DNA of 9,818 nucleotides, taken from contig DYHU01000137.1 in assembly GCA_020724025.1 (NCBI GenBank), forward strand, positions 1 through 9,818, in the 5' to 3' direction. This document shows positions 4,326 through 9,818 of the stretch, piece by piece (position 1 is the first letter of the stretch; every line of letters starts with the position of its first letter). The DNA comes from Syntrophorhabdus sp. (lineage in GTDB: Bacteria > Desulfobacterota > BSN033 > UBA1163). The notes under the pieces were generated by a model. The model saw only the letters and a program-made list of their open reading frames with translations. It ran no database searches and had not been told where the DNA came from. The position numbers and the translations under genes were made by a program.

Positions 4326-6671
4326 ATGCATTCCCCTTACAAATTCCTTACCACATTGATATTGACCATTTTGCTTTGCTTCACTACTGGAGTCTATGGG
4401 CAACCTGCAGAAAATACAGACAAAACTCTCTCCCCTTATTTCTTTATAAAAAGTGATGATCCAAGCGTTGACCAACTCCCGCTCAAATCAACATCGGCAG
4501 ATGTAAATGTCGTTGGCGTGATTGCGGATGTCATGGTAACCCAGGTCTACAAGAATGAGGGGAAAAAACCACTTGAAGCCATCTATGTCTTCCCCGCCTC
4601 AACACGAGCCGCGGTCTATGGAATGAAGATGACTATTGGAAAGCGTACCATCATTGCAAAGATTCAGAAAAGAGCAGAGGCACGTCGCCAATACGAACAG
4701 GCCAAACAGGATGGAAAGAGCGCCTCTCTTTTGGAACAGCAGCGGCCCAATGTCTTCCAGATGAATGTCGCTAACATTCTCCCGGGAGATATCATTCATG
4801 TGGAACTCAAATACACGGAGTTACTGGTTCCCAGGGATGGAATCTATGAATTTGTCTATCCAACGGTTGTGGGACCACGTTACTCTAATCAATCCGCAGA
4901 GACTGCTACTCCTTCACAGAAGTGGATTGAAAACCCATACTTCCGCCAGGGAGAATCGCCAACTTATACTTTCGATATTGCAGTGGACCTTGCTGCCGGC
5001 CTTCCAATTCAAAATGCTGCCTGCCCTTCCCACAAAGTCGATATCCAATATGATGGACCCTCCCGCGCCACTGTTAAACTTGACCCTTCGGAGAAAAGTG
5101 GTGGGAATCGGGATTTTATTCTGAAATACCAGCTTGCCGGTGGCAAAGTCCAGTCCGGATTACTCCTATTCGAAGGAGAGAAAGAAAATTTTTTCCTGGT
5201 GATGTTTCAACCTCCCAAACGGGTGGATGTGAGCCAAATTCCGCCCAGAGAGTATATCTTCATCGTCGATGTCTCCGGTTCTATGTATGGATTTCCGCTT
5301 GATATCTCCAAGAAACTTCTTAAGGACCTCATCGGAAACCTCCGTCCAACTGACAGGTTTAATGTTCTCCTTTTCGCCGGTGGTTCTTCTTTAATGTCAG
5401 AACAATCCTTACCCGCCACTCCTGAAAACATTCACCACGCCATAAACGTAATCGACAAGCAGAGGGGAGGTGGTGGGACAGAGTTATTGCCAGCCCTCAA
5501 ACGAGCTTTATCCCTACCGAGATCGGATGGATATTCCCGTACTGTTGTCATAGCCACAGATGGTTATGTCACCGTTGAAGAAGAAGTCTTTGATCTGATC
5601 CGTAAAAACCTTGGCGATGCGAACATGTTTACCTTTGGAATCGGCTCAAGTGTGAACCGTCATCTTCTCGAAGGGATGGCAAGAGTAGGCATGGGCGAGC
5701 CCTTTGTGATCTGCAAACCCGAAGAGACTCGAGAAAAGGCAGAAAAGTTTAGAATAATGATTGAATCACCCGTTTTAACAAAGGTTAAAGTGGACTTTGG
5801 AAAGTTTGGGGTTTATGATGTTGAGCCTGTAAGCATCCCTGATGTGTTCTCCGAAAGGCCTGTCATTGTCTTTGGGAAATGGCGAGGCAAACCGATGGGC
5901 GAAATTACTTTAAATGGTATGACGAGCAATGGTCCCTATGTAAATAAGATTGATATTCGAAAGGAAAAACCACTTAAATCAAACTCAGCCCTCCAATATC
6001 TTTGGGCCCGTCATCGAATCGCTCTTCTATCAGATTACAATATTCTGCGTAATGACCCTGATCGGGTTAAGGAAGTAACCAAATTAGGTTTCGATTATAA
6101 CCTTTTGACTGCCTATACCTCTTTTGTGGCAATTGATACGGAAGTCCGTCTGGTCGATGGTCAGGCTGTAACAGTGAAACAACCCCTTCCACTTCCTGAA
6201 GGGGTTTCGGATTATGCAGTTGGTAAAGGCACCACAGGGATGTTAGGTTACAAATTGGCGGCTCCGTATGCGGCCAGGGCTTTGGAAGTGGATGCTAAAA
6301 GTCAGATTAGAAAAGACGAGGAAGCCAAATCGAAACTTGTAAAGTTATTCGTCGAATTGGGAGAGATCACAACAACTGGAGGTATTTCTAAAGAAGACCT
6401 TCAGAGAATCATCAAACAACAGATTCCTGCGATTGAACTCTGTTACCAAAAAGCATTGGCGAAAAAGCCGAACACCCAGGGCCAAATCACCTTGCAACTG
6501 GTCATTGATTCAAAGGGAAGGGTCACAAAGGTTAATTTGGTTTCAAGCCGATCAAATGATAAAAAGCTTGAAGAATGTATCGTTCAGAAGGTCAAGGAGA
6601 TGAACTTTCCTGCACTGATGGATACAGATCAAGTCATTGCCACCATTTCATTCAAATTTAAATGCTCCTAA
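4326..6671 (+). CDS. Secreted VIT-vWA protein with AgmX/PglI-like C-terminal domain
   Basis: A 781-residue exported protein. Residues 1-25 are a signal peptide (basic MHSPYK, hydrophobic LTTLILTILLCFTTG, likely cleavage near VYG-QP). A VIT domain covers about 45-180, with the conserved EARRQYEQAKQDGKSASLLE and NVFQMNVANILPGD blocks. A vWA domain covers about 308-480 with a complete MIDAS: DVSGS (315-319), T385 in GGGGTEL and D412 in ATDG, so it should bind a divalent metal and a protein partner. LGFDYNLLTAYTSFVAID (588-604) is typical of VIT-vWA proteins. The last about 90 residues (CYQKAL, GQITLQLVIDSKGRV, C751, NFPAL) match the AgmX/PglI C-terminal type domain, related to TonB C-termini, with C706 and C751 as likely disulfide partners. 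AAAGGAG (4311-4317) supports the start. No LPXTG or C-terminal anchor is seen, unlike the sortase-target members. Function unknown; an envelope adhesion or complex-assembly role is inferred. Confidence 0.9.
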   Translation: MHSPYKFLTTLILTILLCFTTGVYGQPAENTDKTLSPYFFIKSDDPSVDQLPLKSTSADVNVVGVIADVMVTQVYKNEGKKPLEAIYVFPASTRAAVYGMKMTIGKRTIIAKIQKRAEARRQYEQAKQDGKSASLLEQQRPNVFQMNVANILPGDIIHVELKYTELLVPRDGIYEFVYPTVVGPRYSNQSAETATPSQKWIENPYFRQGESPTYTFDIAVDLAAGLPIQNAACPSHKVDIQYDGPSRATVKLDPSEKSGGNRDFILKYQLAGGKVQSGLLLFEGEKENFFLVMFQPPKRVDVSQIPPREYIFIVDVSGSMYGFPLDISKKLLKDLIGNLRPTDRFNVLLFAGGSSLMSEQSLPATPENIHHAINVIDKQRGGGGTELLPALKRALSLPRSDGYSRTVVIATDGYVTVEEEVFDLIRKNLGDANMFTFGIGSSVNRHLLEGMARVGMGEPFVICKPEETREKAEKFRIMIESPVLTKVKVDFGKFGVYDVEPVSIPDVFSERPVIVFGKWRGKPMGEITLNGMTSNGPYVNKIDIRKEKPLKSNSALQYLWARHRIALLSDYNILRNDPDRVKEVTKLGFDYNLLTAYTSFVAIDTEVRLVDGQAVTVKQPLPLPEGVSDYAVGKGTTGMLGYKLAAPYAARALEVDAKSQIRKDEEAKSKLVKLFVELGEITTTGGISKEDLQRIIKQQIPAIELCYQKALAKKPNTQGQITLQLVIDSKGRVTKVNLVSSRSNDKKLEECIVQKVKEMNFPALMDTDQVIATISFKFKCS

Positions 6672-6678
6672 ATCAAAA

Positions 6679-6705
6679 GGGGCTGGCCATTCAAAGTCCA
6701 GCCCC
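6679..6705. terminator. Bidirectional hairpin terminator between convergent genes
   Basis: GGGGCTGG (6679-6686) pairs perfectly with CCAGCCCC (6698-6705) across an 11-base loop, starting seven bases after the VIT-vWA stop codon. Read on the minus strand the stem is followed by TTTTGATTT, a fair terminator tract for the DUF5674 operon arriving from the right. On the + strand the following ATTAAAT is weaker. Confidence 0.65.
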
Positions 6706-6820
6706 ATTAAATGGAATAGCAGAGATGTGACATCCCTATTTCCATGAAATTGGATTAATTTTGAAAGACGTTGTTCTATTCAATTTATAGGATCAGCATG
6801 AGCGATTTAGCTGCGGCATG

Positions 6821-7168
6821 TCAGGACAATAAGCCCGATAGATCCAATATGTGCTTTGACCATGCACTTGACTGTTCAGCAACTCTATTTCGTTCTACAG
6901 GATCAGCCCAAATCTTTTTCCATCTGCGTTGCCAACACGCTAACTGAATCTGTAACTCGACTAATATGGCGGCTGTATCAATTTCAACCTCTGCTGCGGT
7001 CCACTCGATAAAATACTTGCTTTCATCCAGTATGCTTTCAACTACCTCCTGATTTGCGTCGTGGCCGGCAAATGACTTAATCCTACTTAGGTTTGCCGCC
7101 AGTCCACCCAATCGAACAGAGAGGACATCACGCAAATAGCGTTCACGAATAGCTGTCCAGTCTCTCAT
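6821..7168 (-). CDS. Unrecognised protein, partner of DUF5674
   Basis: A 115-residue soluble, mostly helical-looking protein with no signal peptide or membrane segment. Notable segments are RDWTAIRERYLRDVLSVRLG (2-21), GLAANLSRIKSFA (22-34), ESILDESKYFIEWTAAEVEI (43-62) and LQIQLACWQRRWKKIWADP (72-90), which is rich in Trp and positive charge. I do not assign a domain. I have a memory of similar proteins encoded beside DUF5674 in other bacteria, which would fit a conserved pair, but I cannot verify that here. Its ATG overlaps the DUF5674 stop as ATGA (7165-7168), so its translation is probably coupled. The pair layout resembles a two-gene module (toxin-antitoxin-like), but nothing in the sequence proves such activity. 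Confidence 0.75.
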   Translation of the reverse strand: MRDWTAIRERYLRDVLSVRLGGLAANLSRIKSFAGHDANQEVVESILDESKYFIEWTAAEVEIDTAAILVELQIQLACWQRRWKKIWADPVERNRVAEQSSAWSKHILDLSGLLS

Positions 7169-7500
7169 GGGCCACCTAATAATTGATGGGTGATCTCACC
7201 TACGCGTTGGCGAACCGCCGGATCAAGAATTTCAAGTGAGGGATTATTCTGACGTGGGCGGATGTTGATGAGCGATTCGTAGGTGGTTTGTTGTGAAAAT
7301 GGACTCCAGTCTGCCCCCCAAACATCTTCTTGTTGGCTACCATCTTCCAGTAAGGCCGACTCACAATCAGCGTGTAGTGCCCCGCCACCAGCCAAAATAC
7401 CGCGTCGGATATCAACTGCAAGTTTGATATACGTACCAAGCGTCTGGATCATTTCATCCATCTGCTGTTTGGTAGCGCGAGAGCGTATGATATGAATCAC
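7165..7500 (-). CDS. DUF5674 family protein
   Basis: A 111-residue protein from the preferred GTG start. The sequence MIHIIRSRATKQQMDEMIQT, then LGTYIKLAVDIRRGILAGGG, ALHADCESALLEDGSQQEDV, WGADW and SLINIRPRQNN matches what I recall of the DUF5674 family, whose function is not known. Conserved-looking acidic and polar residues cluster in HADCE, LEDGS and QQEDVWGADW. Start choice: GTG at 7500 has TGAGG (minus strand, 7513-7509) eight bases upstream and gives the family-like MIHIIR opening. A TTG at 7512 would add four residues but coincides with the Shine-Dalgarno itself. First gene of an overlapping pair (ATGA, 7165-7168), convergent with the VIT-vWA gene and divergent from the ATPase. Confidence 0.85.
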   Translation of the reverse strand: MIHIIRSRATKQQMDEMIQTLGTYIKLAVDIRRGILAGGGALHADCESALLEDGSQQEDVWGADWSPFSQQTTYESLINIRPRQNNPSLEILDPAVRQRVGEITHQLLGGP

Positions 7501-7844
7501 AGAATGCCTCAATTTCTATCATGTGAAATGGGATCAGAATAATTGAAAAAATTATCTTCCCCTCAAAATAGAAGCTACGGCTGTGAAATATGAGTTTTAA
7601 TATACACTTTTCTTAAACTGAATGAAAGTGATAAATTATAATGACCCCCAAAAGATGGCCTGCCTTCCGACCAACTCATTGACCGGTGCGATATCTCTAA
7701 CGATCTGTTTCGCAGGAAAGTCCCTCTATTCCCCCTTACGTCCCGTTCTCTTATATGTTGGATATTGACAATCTCATCATTGATATAATATTATTGAGTT
7801 ACCGTAATGGAACTTCAATTATTTTAAAATCTTAAGGAGATCCG
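7501..7844. other. Divergent intergenic region, DUF5674 operon / ATPase
   Basis: About 340 bases with no coding region that I can support. It holds the DUF5674 Shine-Dalgarno at its left edge and, at 7765-7794, the candidate ATPase promoter. I find no convincing promoter hexamers for the DUF5674 direction; the region 7540-7620 is AT-rich and could hold one. No inverted repeats of note. Confidence 0.5.
7765..7794 (+). promoter_or_regulatory. Candidate ATPase promoter
   Basis: A perfect -35 TTGACA (7765-7770) is followed by an 18-bp spacer and a -10 TATTAT (7789-7794, five of six matches). This predicts a start near 7801 and a leader of about 44 bases. The gene's AAGGAG (7834-7839) lies within that leader. 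An overlapping TATAAT at 7784-7789 is a perfect hexamer but sits only 13 bp from the -35. Confidence 0.5.
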
Positions 7845-8984
7845 ATGAGCAATCCTTTCTATCTTCAGGAAGTACCGGTTGATGCCCCCTTCTGCGACAG
7901 GAATAGAGAGCTTACGGAGCTGCAATCCTATGCCGAGGCAAAAGCAAATGTGGTCCTCTTTTCACCCCGACGTTATGGAAAAACGTCGCTGGTGAAAAGG
8001 ATTCAAAATAGTTTGGCGAATAAAGGCGCCGTTACGCTCTTTGCCGACTTCTTTGGGGTTGCTTCTGTTGATGATGTGGCTTCCAGGTTAGCTAAAGCGG
8101 TCTTCGTCATCACGCACAAGAAGGATCCACTCTGGAAGTCGGCGCTCCGGGCTATGAAATCTTTTCGCCCTGTTTTGAAACCTGATCCTTCAGGAGGGGT
8201 TTCTCTGAGTGTTGAGCCTTCCACTACAGGAAAAGGCGGTTTAGAGCTCCTTGACGAGACAATGAATTCGCTTAGGGAATTTGTGAATGCCACAAAATCC
8301 CTTGTCCATGTGGCTCTTGACGAATTTCAAGAAATTGTCACATTGAGAGAGGCCCTGCAAGTTGAAGGAATCATGAGAACCCAGATTCAACAACTGCAGG
8401 CATCTCTCTTCTTTATTGGAAGCCGTCGCCGTATTCTCCTGGGTATCTTCAATGAAAGACAACGTCCATTCTTCCAGAGCGCCATCAACTACCCGCTGAA
8501 GCTGCTTCCTTCGGACGAACTCGTCGAATTTATTGCCGGGCAATTTAAGAAAAATCAAAGGAAATGTACCGAGACAGTGGCACGCCGGCTTGCATCCCTT
8601 ACAGGCTATCATCCCTATTACTCGCAGAAACTGGCCTTCTTCGTTTATGAACTCTCCAAAACAGTTACGGAAGAGGCGGTCGATCATGGGATTGAAAGGC
8701 TAATTTTATCAGAAAGGCCGGTTTTCGAAGCAACCATCCAGGGGTTATCCCCTCACCAACGGCTTCTCTTACAAGCCTTGGCCAGGGAACCGACGCAGAA
8801 GCTTCTGGCAAGTGGCTATATTCAAAAACATGGGCTTGGGTCGGTGGGAGGAGTTCAGCATTCCTCCAGGCAACTTGAGGAACTGGATCTGATCGAAAAG
8901 GATGAAGAAATAGGGAGATGGCGCCTTGTGGATCCCATTTTTGCGGTCTGGCTTAGGATGCAGATGGAAGAGAAGCTATCTTAA
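7845..8984 (+). CDS. AAA/STAND-like ATPase (COG1672 / ATPase_2 type)
   Basis: A 379-residue ATPase with a C-terminal winged-helix-like region. FCDRNRELTELQ (16-27) is the family's opening 'F.gRe.El..L' block. The P-loop is SPRRYGKTSLV (40-50), the form usual in this archaeal-type ATPase group, in which the first Gly of Walker A is replaced. Walker B is VHVALDEFQEI (154-164). FFIGSRRRILLG (189-200) fits the sensor-1 strand. The C-terminal part (about 300-375), with GLSPHQRLLLQALA, a Gly/Ser-rich turn and RQLEELDLIEKDEE...WRLVDPIFAVWLR, resembles the winged helix seen in these proteins. Walker A and B look intact, so ATP binding and hydrolysis are expected. The biological role is unknown: members occur on chromosomes and in mobile regions. 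AAGGAG (7834-7839) five bases upstream supports the start. It appears to be a single-gene transcript. Confidence 0.9.
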   Translation: MSNPFYLQEVPVDAPFCDRNRELTELQSYAEAKANVVLFSPRRYGKTSLVKRIQNSLANKGAVTLFADFFGVASVDDVASRLAKAVFVITHKKDPLWKSALRAMKSFRPVLKPDPSGGVSLSVEPSTTGKGGLELLDETMNSLREFVNATKSLVHVALDEFQEIVTLREALQVEGIMRTQIQQLQASLFFIGSRRRILLGIFNERQRPFFQSAINYPLKLLPSDELVEFIAGQFKKNQRKCTETVARRLASLTGYHPYYSQKLAFFVYELSKTVTEEAVDHGIERLILSERPVFEATIQGLSPHQRLLLQALAREPTQKLLASGYIQKHGLGSVGGVQHSSRQLEELDLIEKDEEIGRWRLVDPIFAVWLRMQMEEKLS

Positions 8985-9056
8985 TAGTTCTTTTAGATTG
9001 GCAAACCCAAAGGGACAGGTCAATATTGAAAATCGGTCGCAACCGGTAGCTAAAAT

Positions 9057-9166
9057 ACCAGACAGCGGGTGCCCTATTCGCCGTATTGTTTTTCTTCTTT
9101 TTCCTTTTGGACGTAAGAAGTTTAGTCGGGGAATTGGAATTTTATATTTTTATGGACGTCCCCACT
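9057..9166. mobile_element. Dispersed repeat element, copy 1 (at toxin breakpoint)
   Basis: Positions 9065-9140 match 9742-9818 near the window end with about five substitutions and one single-base gap in 77. Both have GCGGGTGCCCTATT, then a T/C-rich tract, then TTTTGGACGTAAGAAGTTTAG and GGGGAATTGG. A weaker match begins a few bases earlier (ACCAG at 9057 and at 9734). To the right the element probably continues to GGACGTCCCC near 9154-9163, where the DUF5615 reading frame loses homology. It codes for nothing recognisable, so it may be a non-autonomous element or a transposon end. The outer limits are estimates. Confidence 0.65.
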
Positions 9167-9359
9167 TACTTCCACCGTTTAATGAAATAAGAAATGAAAT
9201 AAGAATTGAATCAAGTCTCTGGGCGGTTGCGATAACGATTGGATCCGGAGATTCTATGGGGATGTGGTCCCTTAGCCGAAACACCTCATGACCGGCGTTA
9301 AGAAGTCCTTGAATGATAGAATTGGAAATACAATGGTCTGCAAAGAACTTTAACCCCAT
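9150..9359 (-). pseudogene. Truncated DUF5615 PIN-like toxin
   Basis: The 69-residue reading frame starts like DUF5615 (PIN-like) toxins: LKFFADHCISNSIIQGLLNAG (3-23) with D8, then HEVFRLRDHIP, SPDPIVIATAQRLDSILIS and LNG. Family members normally run about 110 residues and continue with a GDF-D-I type segment holding further acidic residues. Here the frame instead reads GSKWGRP and stops inside the dispersed repeat. In addition a perfect 12-bp tandem duplication (9181-9192 and 9193-9204) inserts four residues, FLIS, just before the break. The start codon overlaps the DUF433 stop by one base (TGATG). Predicted non-functional as a toxin because the C-terminal third is gone; whether the stump is still made is unknown. 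Confidence 0.75.
9181..9204. repeat. 12-bp tandem duplication inside the toxin gene
   Basis: AATGAAATAAGA occurs twice head-to-tail (9181-9192, 9193-9204) without mismatch. It adds four codons to the DUF5615 frame. A slipped-strand origin is likely. Confidence 0.8.
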
Positions 9360-9583
9360 CAGACAGCAACCTCGAATTCTGACAAGTCACGAGCATAATC
9401 CAGACAGGCGGCAATTTGTTCATGGGTGAGGTCAGGAAACTCCTTGATAATGTCCTCAAAGGTGCTTCCACCTGCCAGATATCCAAGGATAAGGCTAACG
9501 GGAATTCTTGTCCTCTTAATCCGAGGCTTACCCCGAAGGACATCAGGCGTGCTTATAATATGATCCTTCCAGTTTACCTGCAT
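9359..9583 (-). CDS. DUF433 family antitoxin-like protein
   Basis: A 74-residue protein with the full DUF433 pattern: WKDHIISTPDVLRGKPRIKR (5-24), TRIPVSLILGYLAGGSTFED (25-44), IIKEFPDLTHEQIAACLDYA (45-64). These proteins have a winged helix-like fold and are found as the upstream, presumed antitoxin, gene of DUF5615 PIN-like toxins in VapBC-like pairs. The start at 9583 has a strong AGGGAGG on the minus strand, five bases upstream of the ATG. Its stop overlaps the toxin start by one base (TGATG). Its sequence appears intact although its toxin partner is truncated, a state often seen when a toxin is lost first. Confidence 0.9.
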   Translation of the reverse strand: MQVNWKDHIISTPDVLRGKPRIKRTRIPVSLILGYLAGGSTFEDIIKEFPDLTHEQIAACLDYARDLSEFEVAV

Positions 9584-9741
9584 ATTAACCTCCCTGAGTT
9601 AAGTGTTTCTACCATATTTCTTACCCTCTCCCTCAACCCATCGTTCTCAGCCAATAATATCAACTAAGGAAGCCCAAGGGCAAGGTTTTTTTATTCTCCT
9701 TAATCTTTTTCTACCCTATCCCATGCCTCCAGAACCAGGTG

Positions 9742-9818
9742 GCGGGTGCCCTATTTGCCATAATGTTTTTCTTCTTTTTCTTTTTGGACGTAAGAAGTTT
9801 AGCCGGGGAATTGGGAAT
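9742..9818. mobile_element. Dispersed repeat element, copy 2 (runs off the window)
   Basis: Direct repeat of 9065-9140, in the same orientation, about 92 percent identical by my count. It is cut by the window end, so its full length and any encoded transposase cannot be seen. Together the two copies bracket the DUF433/DUF5615 locus at 9150-9583. Confidence 0.75.

Noticed and set aside
8241..8687. 148-codon minus-strand frame inside the ATPase gene
   Set aside because: It is antisense to the ATPase, which has intact Walker motifs and a good ribosome binding site; the frame shows no family resemblance.
8985..9056. Possible displaced 3' end of the DUF5615 toxin on the far side of the repeat
   Set aside because: I translated the minus strand in all three frames and saw no DUF5615-like C-terminal segment, so a clean insertion with both halves kept is not supported.
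8926..9291. 121-codon plus-strand frame after the ATPase
   Set aside because: It starts within the ATPase, crosses the dispersed repeat and runs antisense to the truncated toxin; its composition is not protein-like.
9416..9667. 83-codon plus-strand frame over DUF433
   Set aside because: It is antisense to the clearly recognisable DUF433 gene and lacks any motif of its own.

Overview
The window reads as a bacterial chromosomal segment of moderate GC with Gram-negative features. A VIT-vWA protein with a signal peptide ends in an AgmX/PglI-like (myxobacterial type) C-terminal domain. There is also a small B-box-like zinc protein and several dispersed palindromic repeats of the type common in deltaproteobacterial (Desulfobacterota/Myxococcota-like) and related metagenomic genomes. 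The lineage is an inference from gene content; no rRNA or tRNA is present to confirm it.

Layout. Positions 1-349 are non-coding and include an inverted-repeat element (245-312). A two-gene unit follows on the + strand: a nitroreductase (350-1003) overlapping by 13 bp a Nudix hydrolase of NUDT19-like architecture (991-1932). The 3' end of the Nudix gene runs into a decayed antisense higA copy (1911-2071). Next, on the minus strand, is an intact higBA toxin-antitoxin operon (2780 to 2178) with a near-ideal promoter placed so close to higB that its mRNA is predicted to be leaderless. Two more minus-strand genes follow: a B-box-like cysteine-rich protein (2971-3261) and an Smr-domain endonuclease-like protein (3457-4152), separated by a palindromic repeat element (about 3357-3437).

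Divergent from smr is the largest gene, a 781-residue secreted or periplasmic VIT-vWA protein (4326-6671), with a terminator-like hairpin in its leader and a hairpin terminator after its stop. Two overlapping minus-strand genes of about 111-115 codons follow: DUF5674, then an unrecognised partner (7500 to 6821). A + strand ATPase of the COG1672/ATPase_2 type (7845-8984) has its own candidate promoter. The right edge holds a DUF433 antitoxin-like gene with a DUF5615 (PIN-like) toxin gene truncated where a dispersed repeat begins. A second copy of that repeat runs off the window end.

How the genes relate. The window is a mix of housekeeping-like genes (nitroreductase, Nudix, Smr) and small accessory modules. 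It carries one complete toxin-antitoxin system, two broken or decayed ones, and one uncharacterised overlapping gene pair that resembles a two-gene module in layout. Repeats sit in the gaps between these and at the breakpoint of the truncated toxin. The least characterised items are the DUF5674 pair and the VIT-vWA-AgmX-tail protein. I see no CRISPR array, tRNA, rRNA or complete transposase gene.
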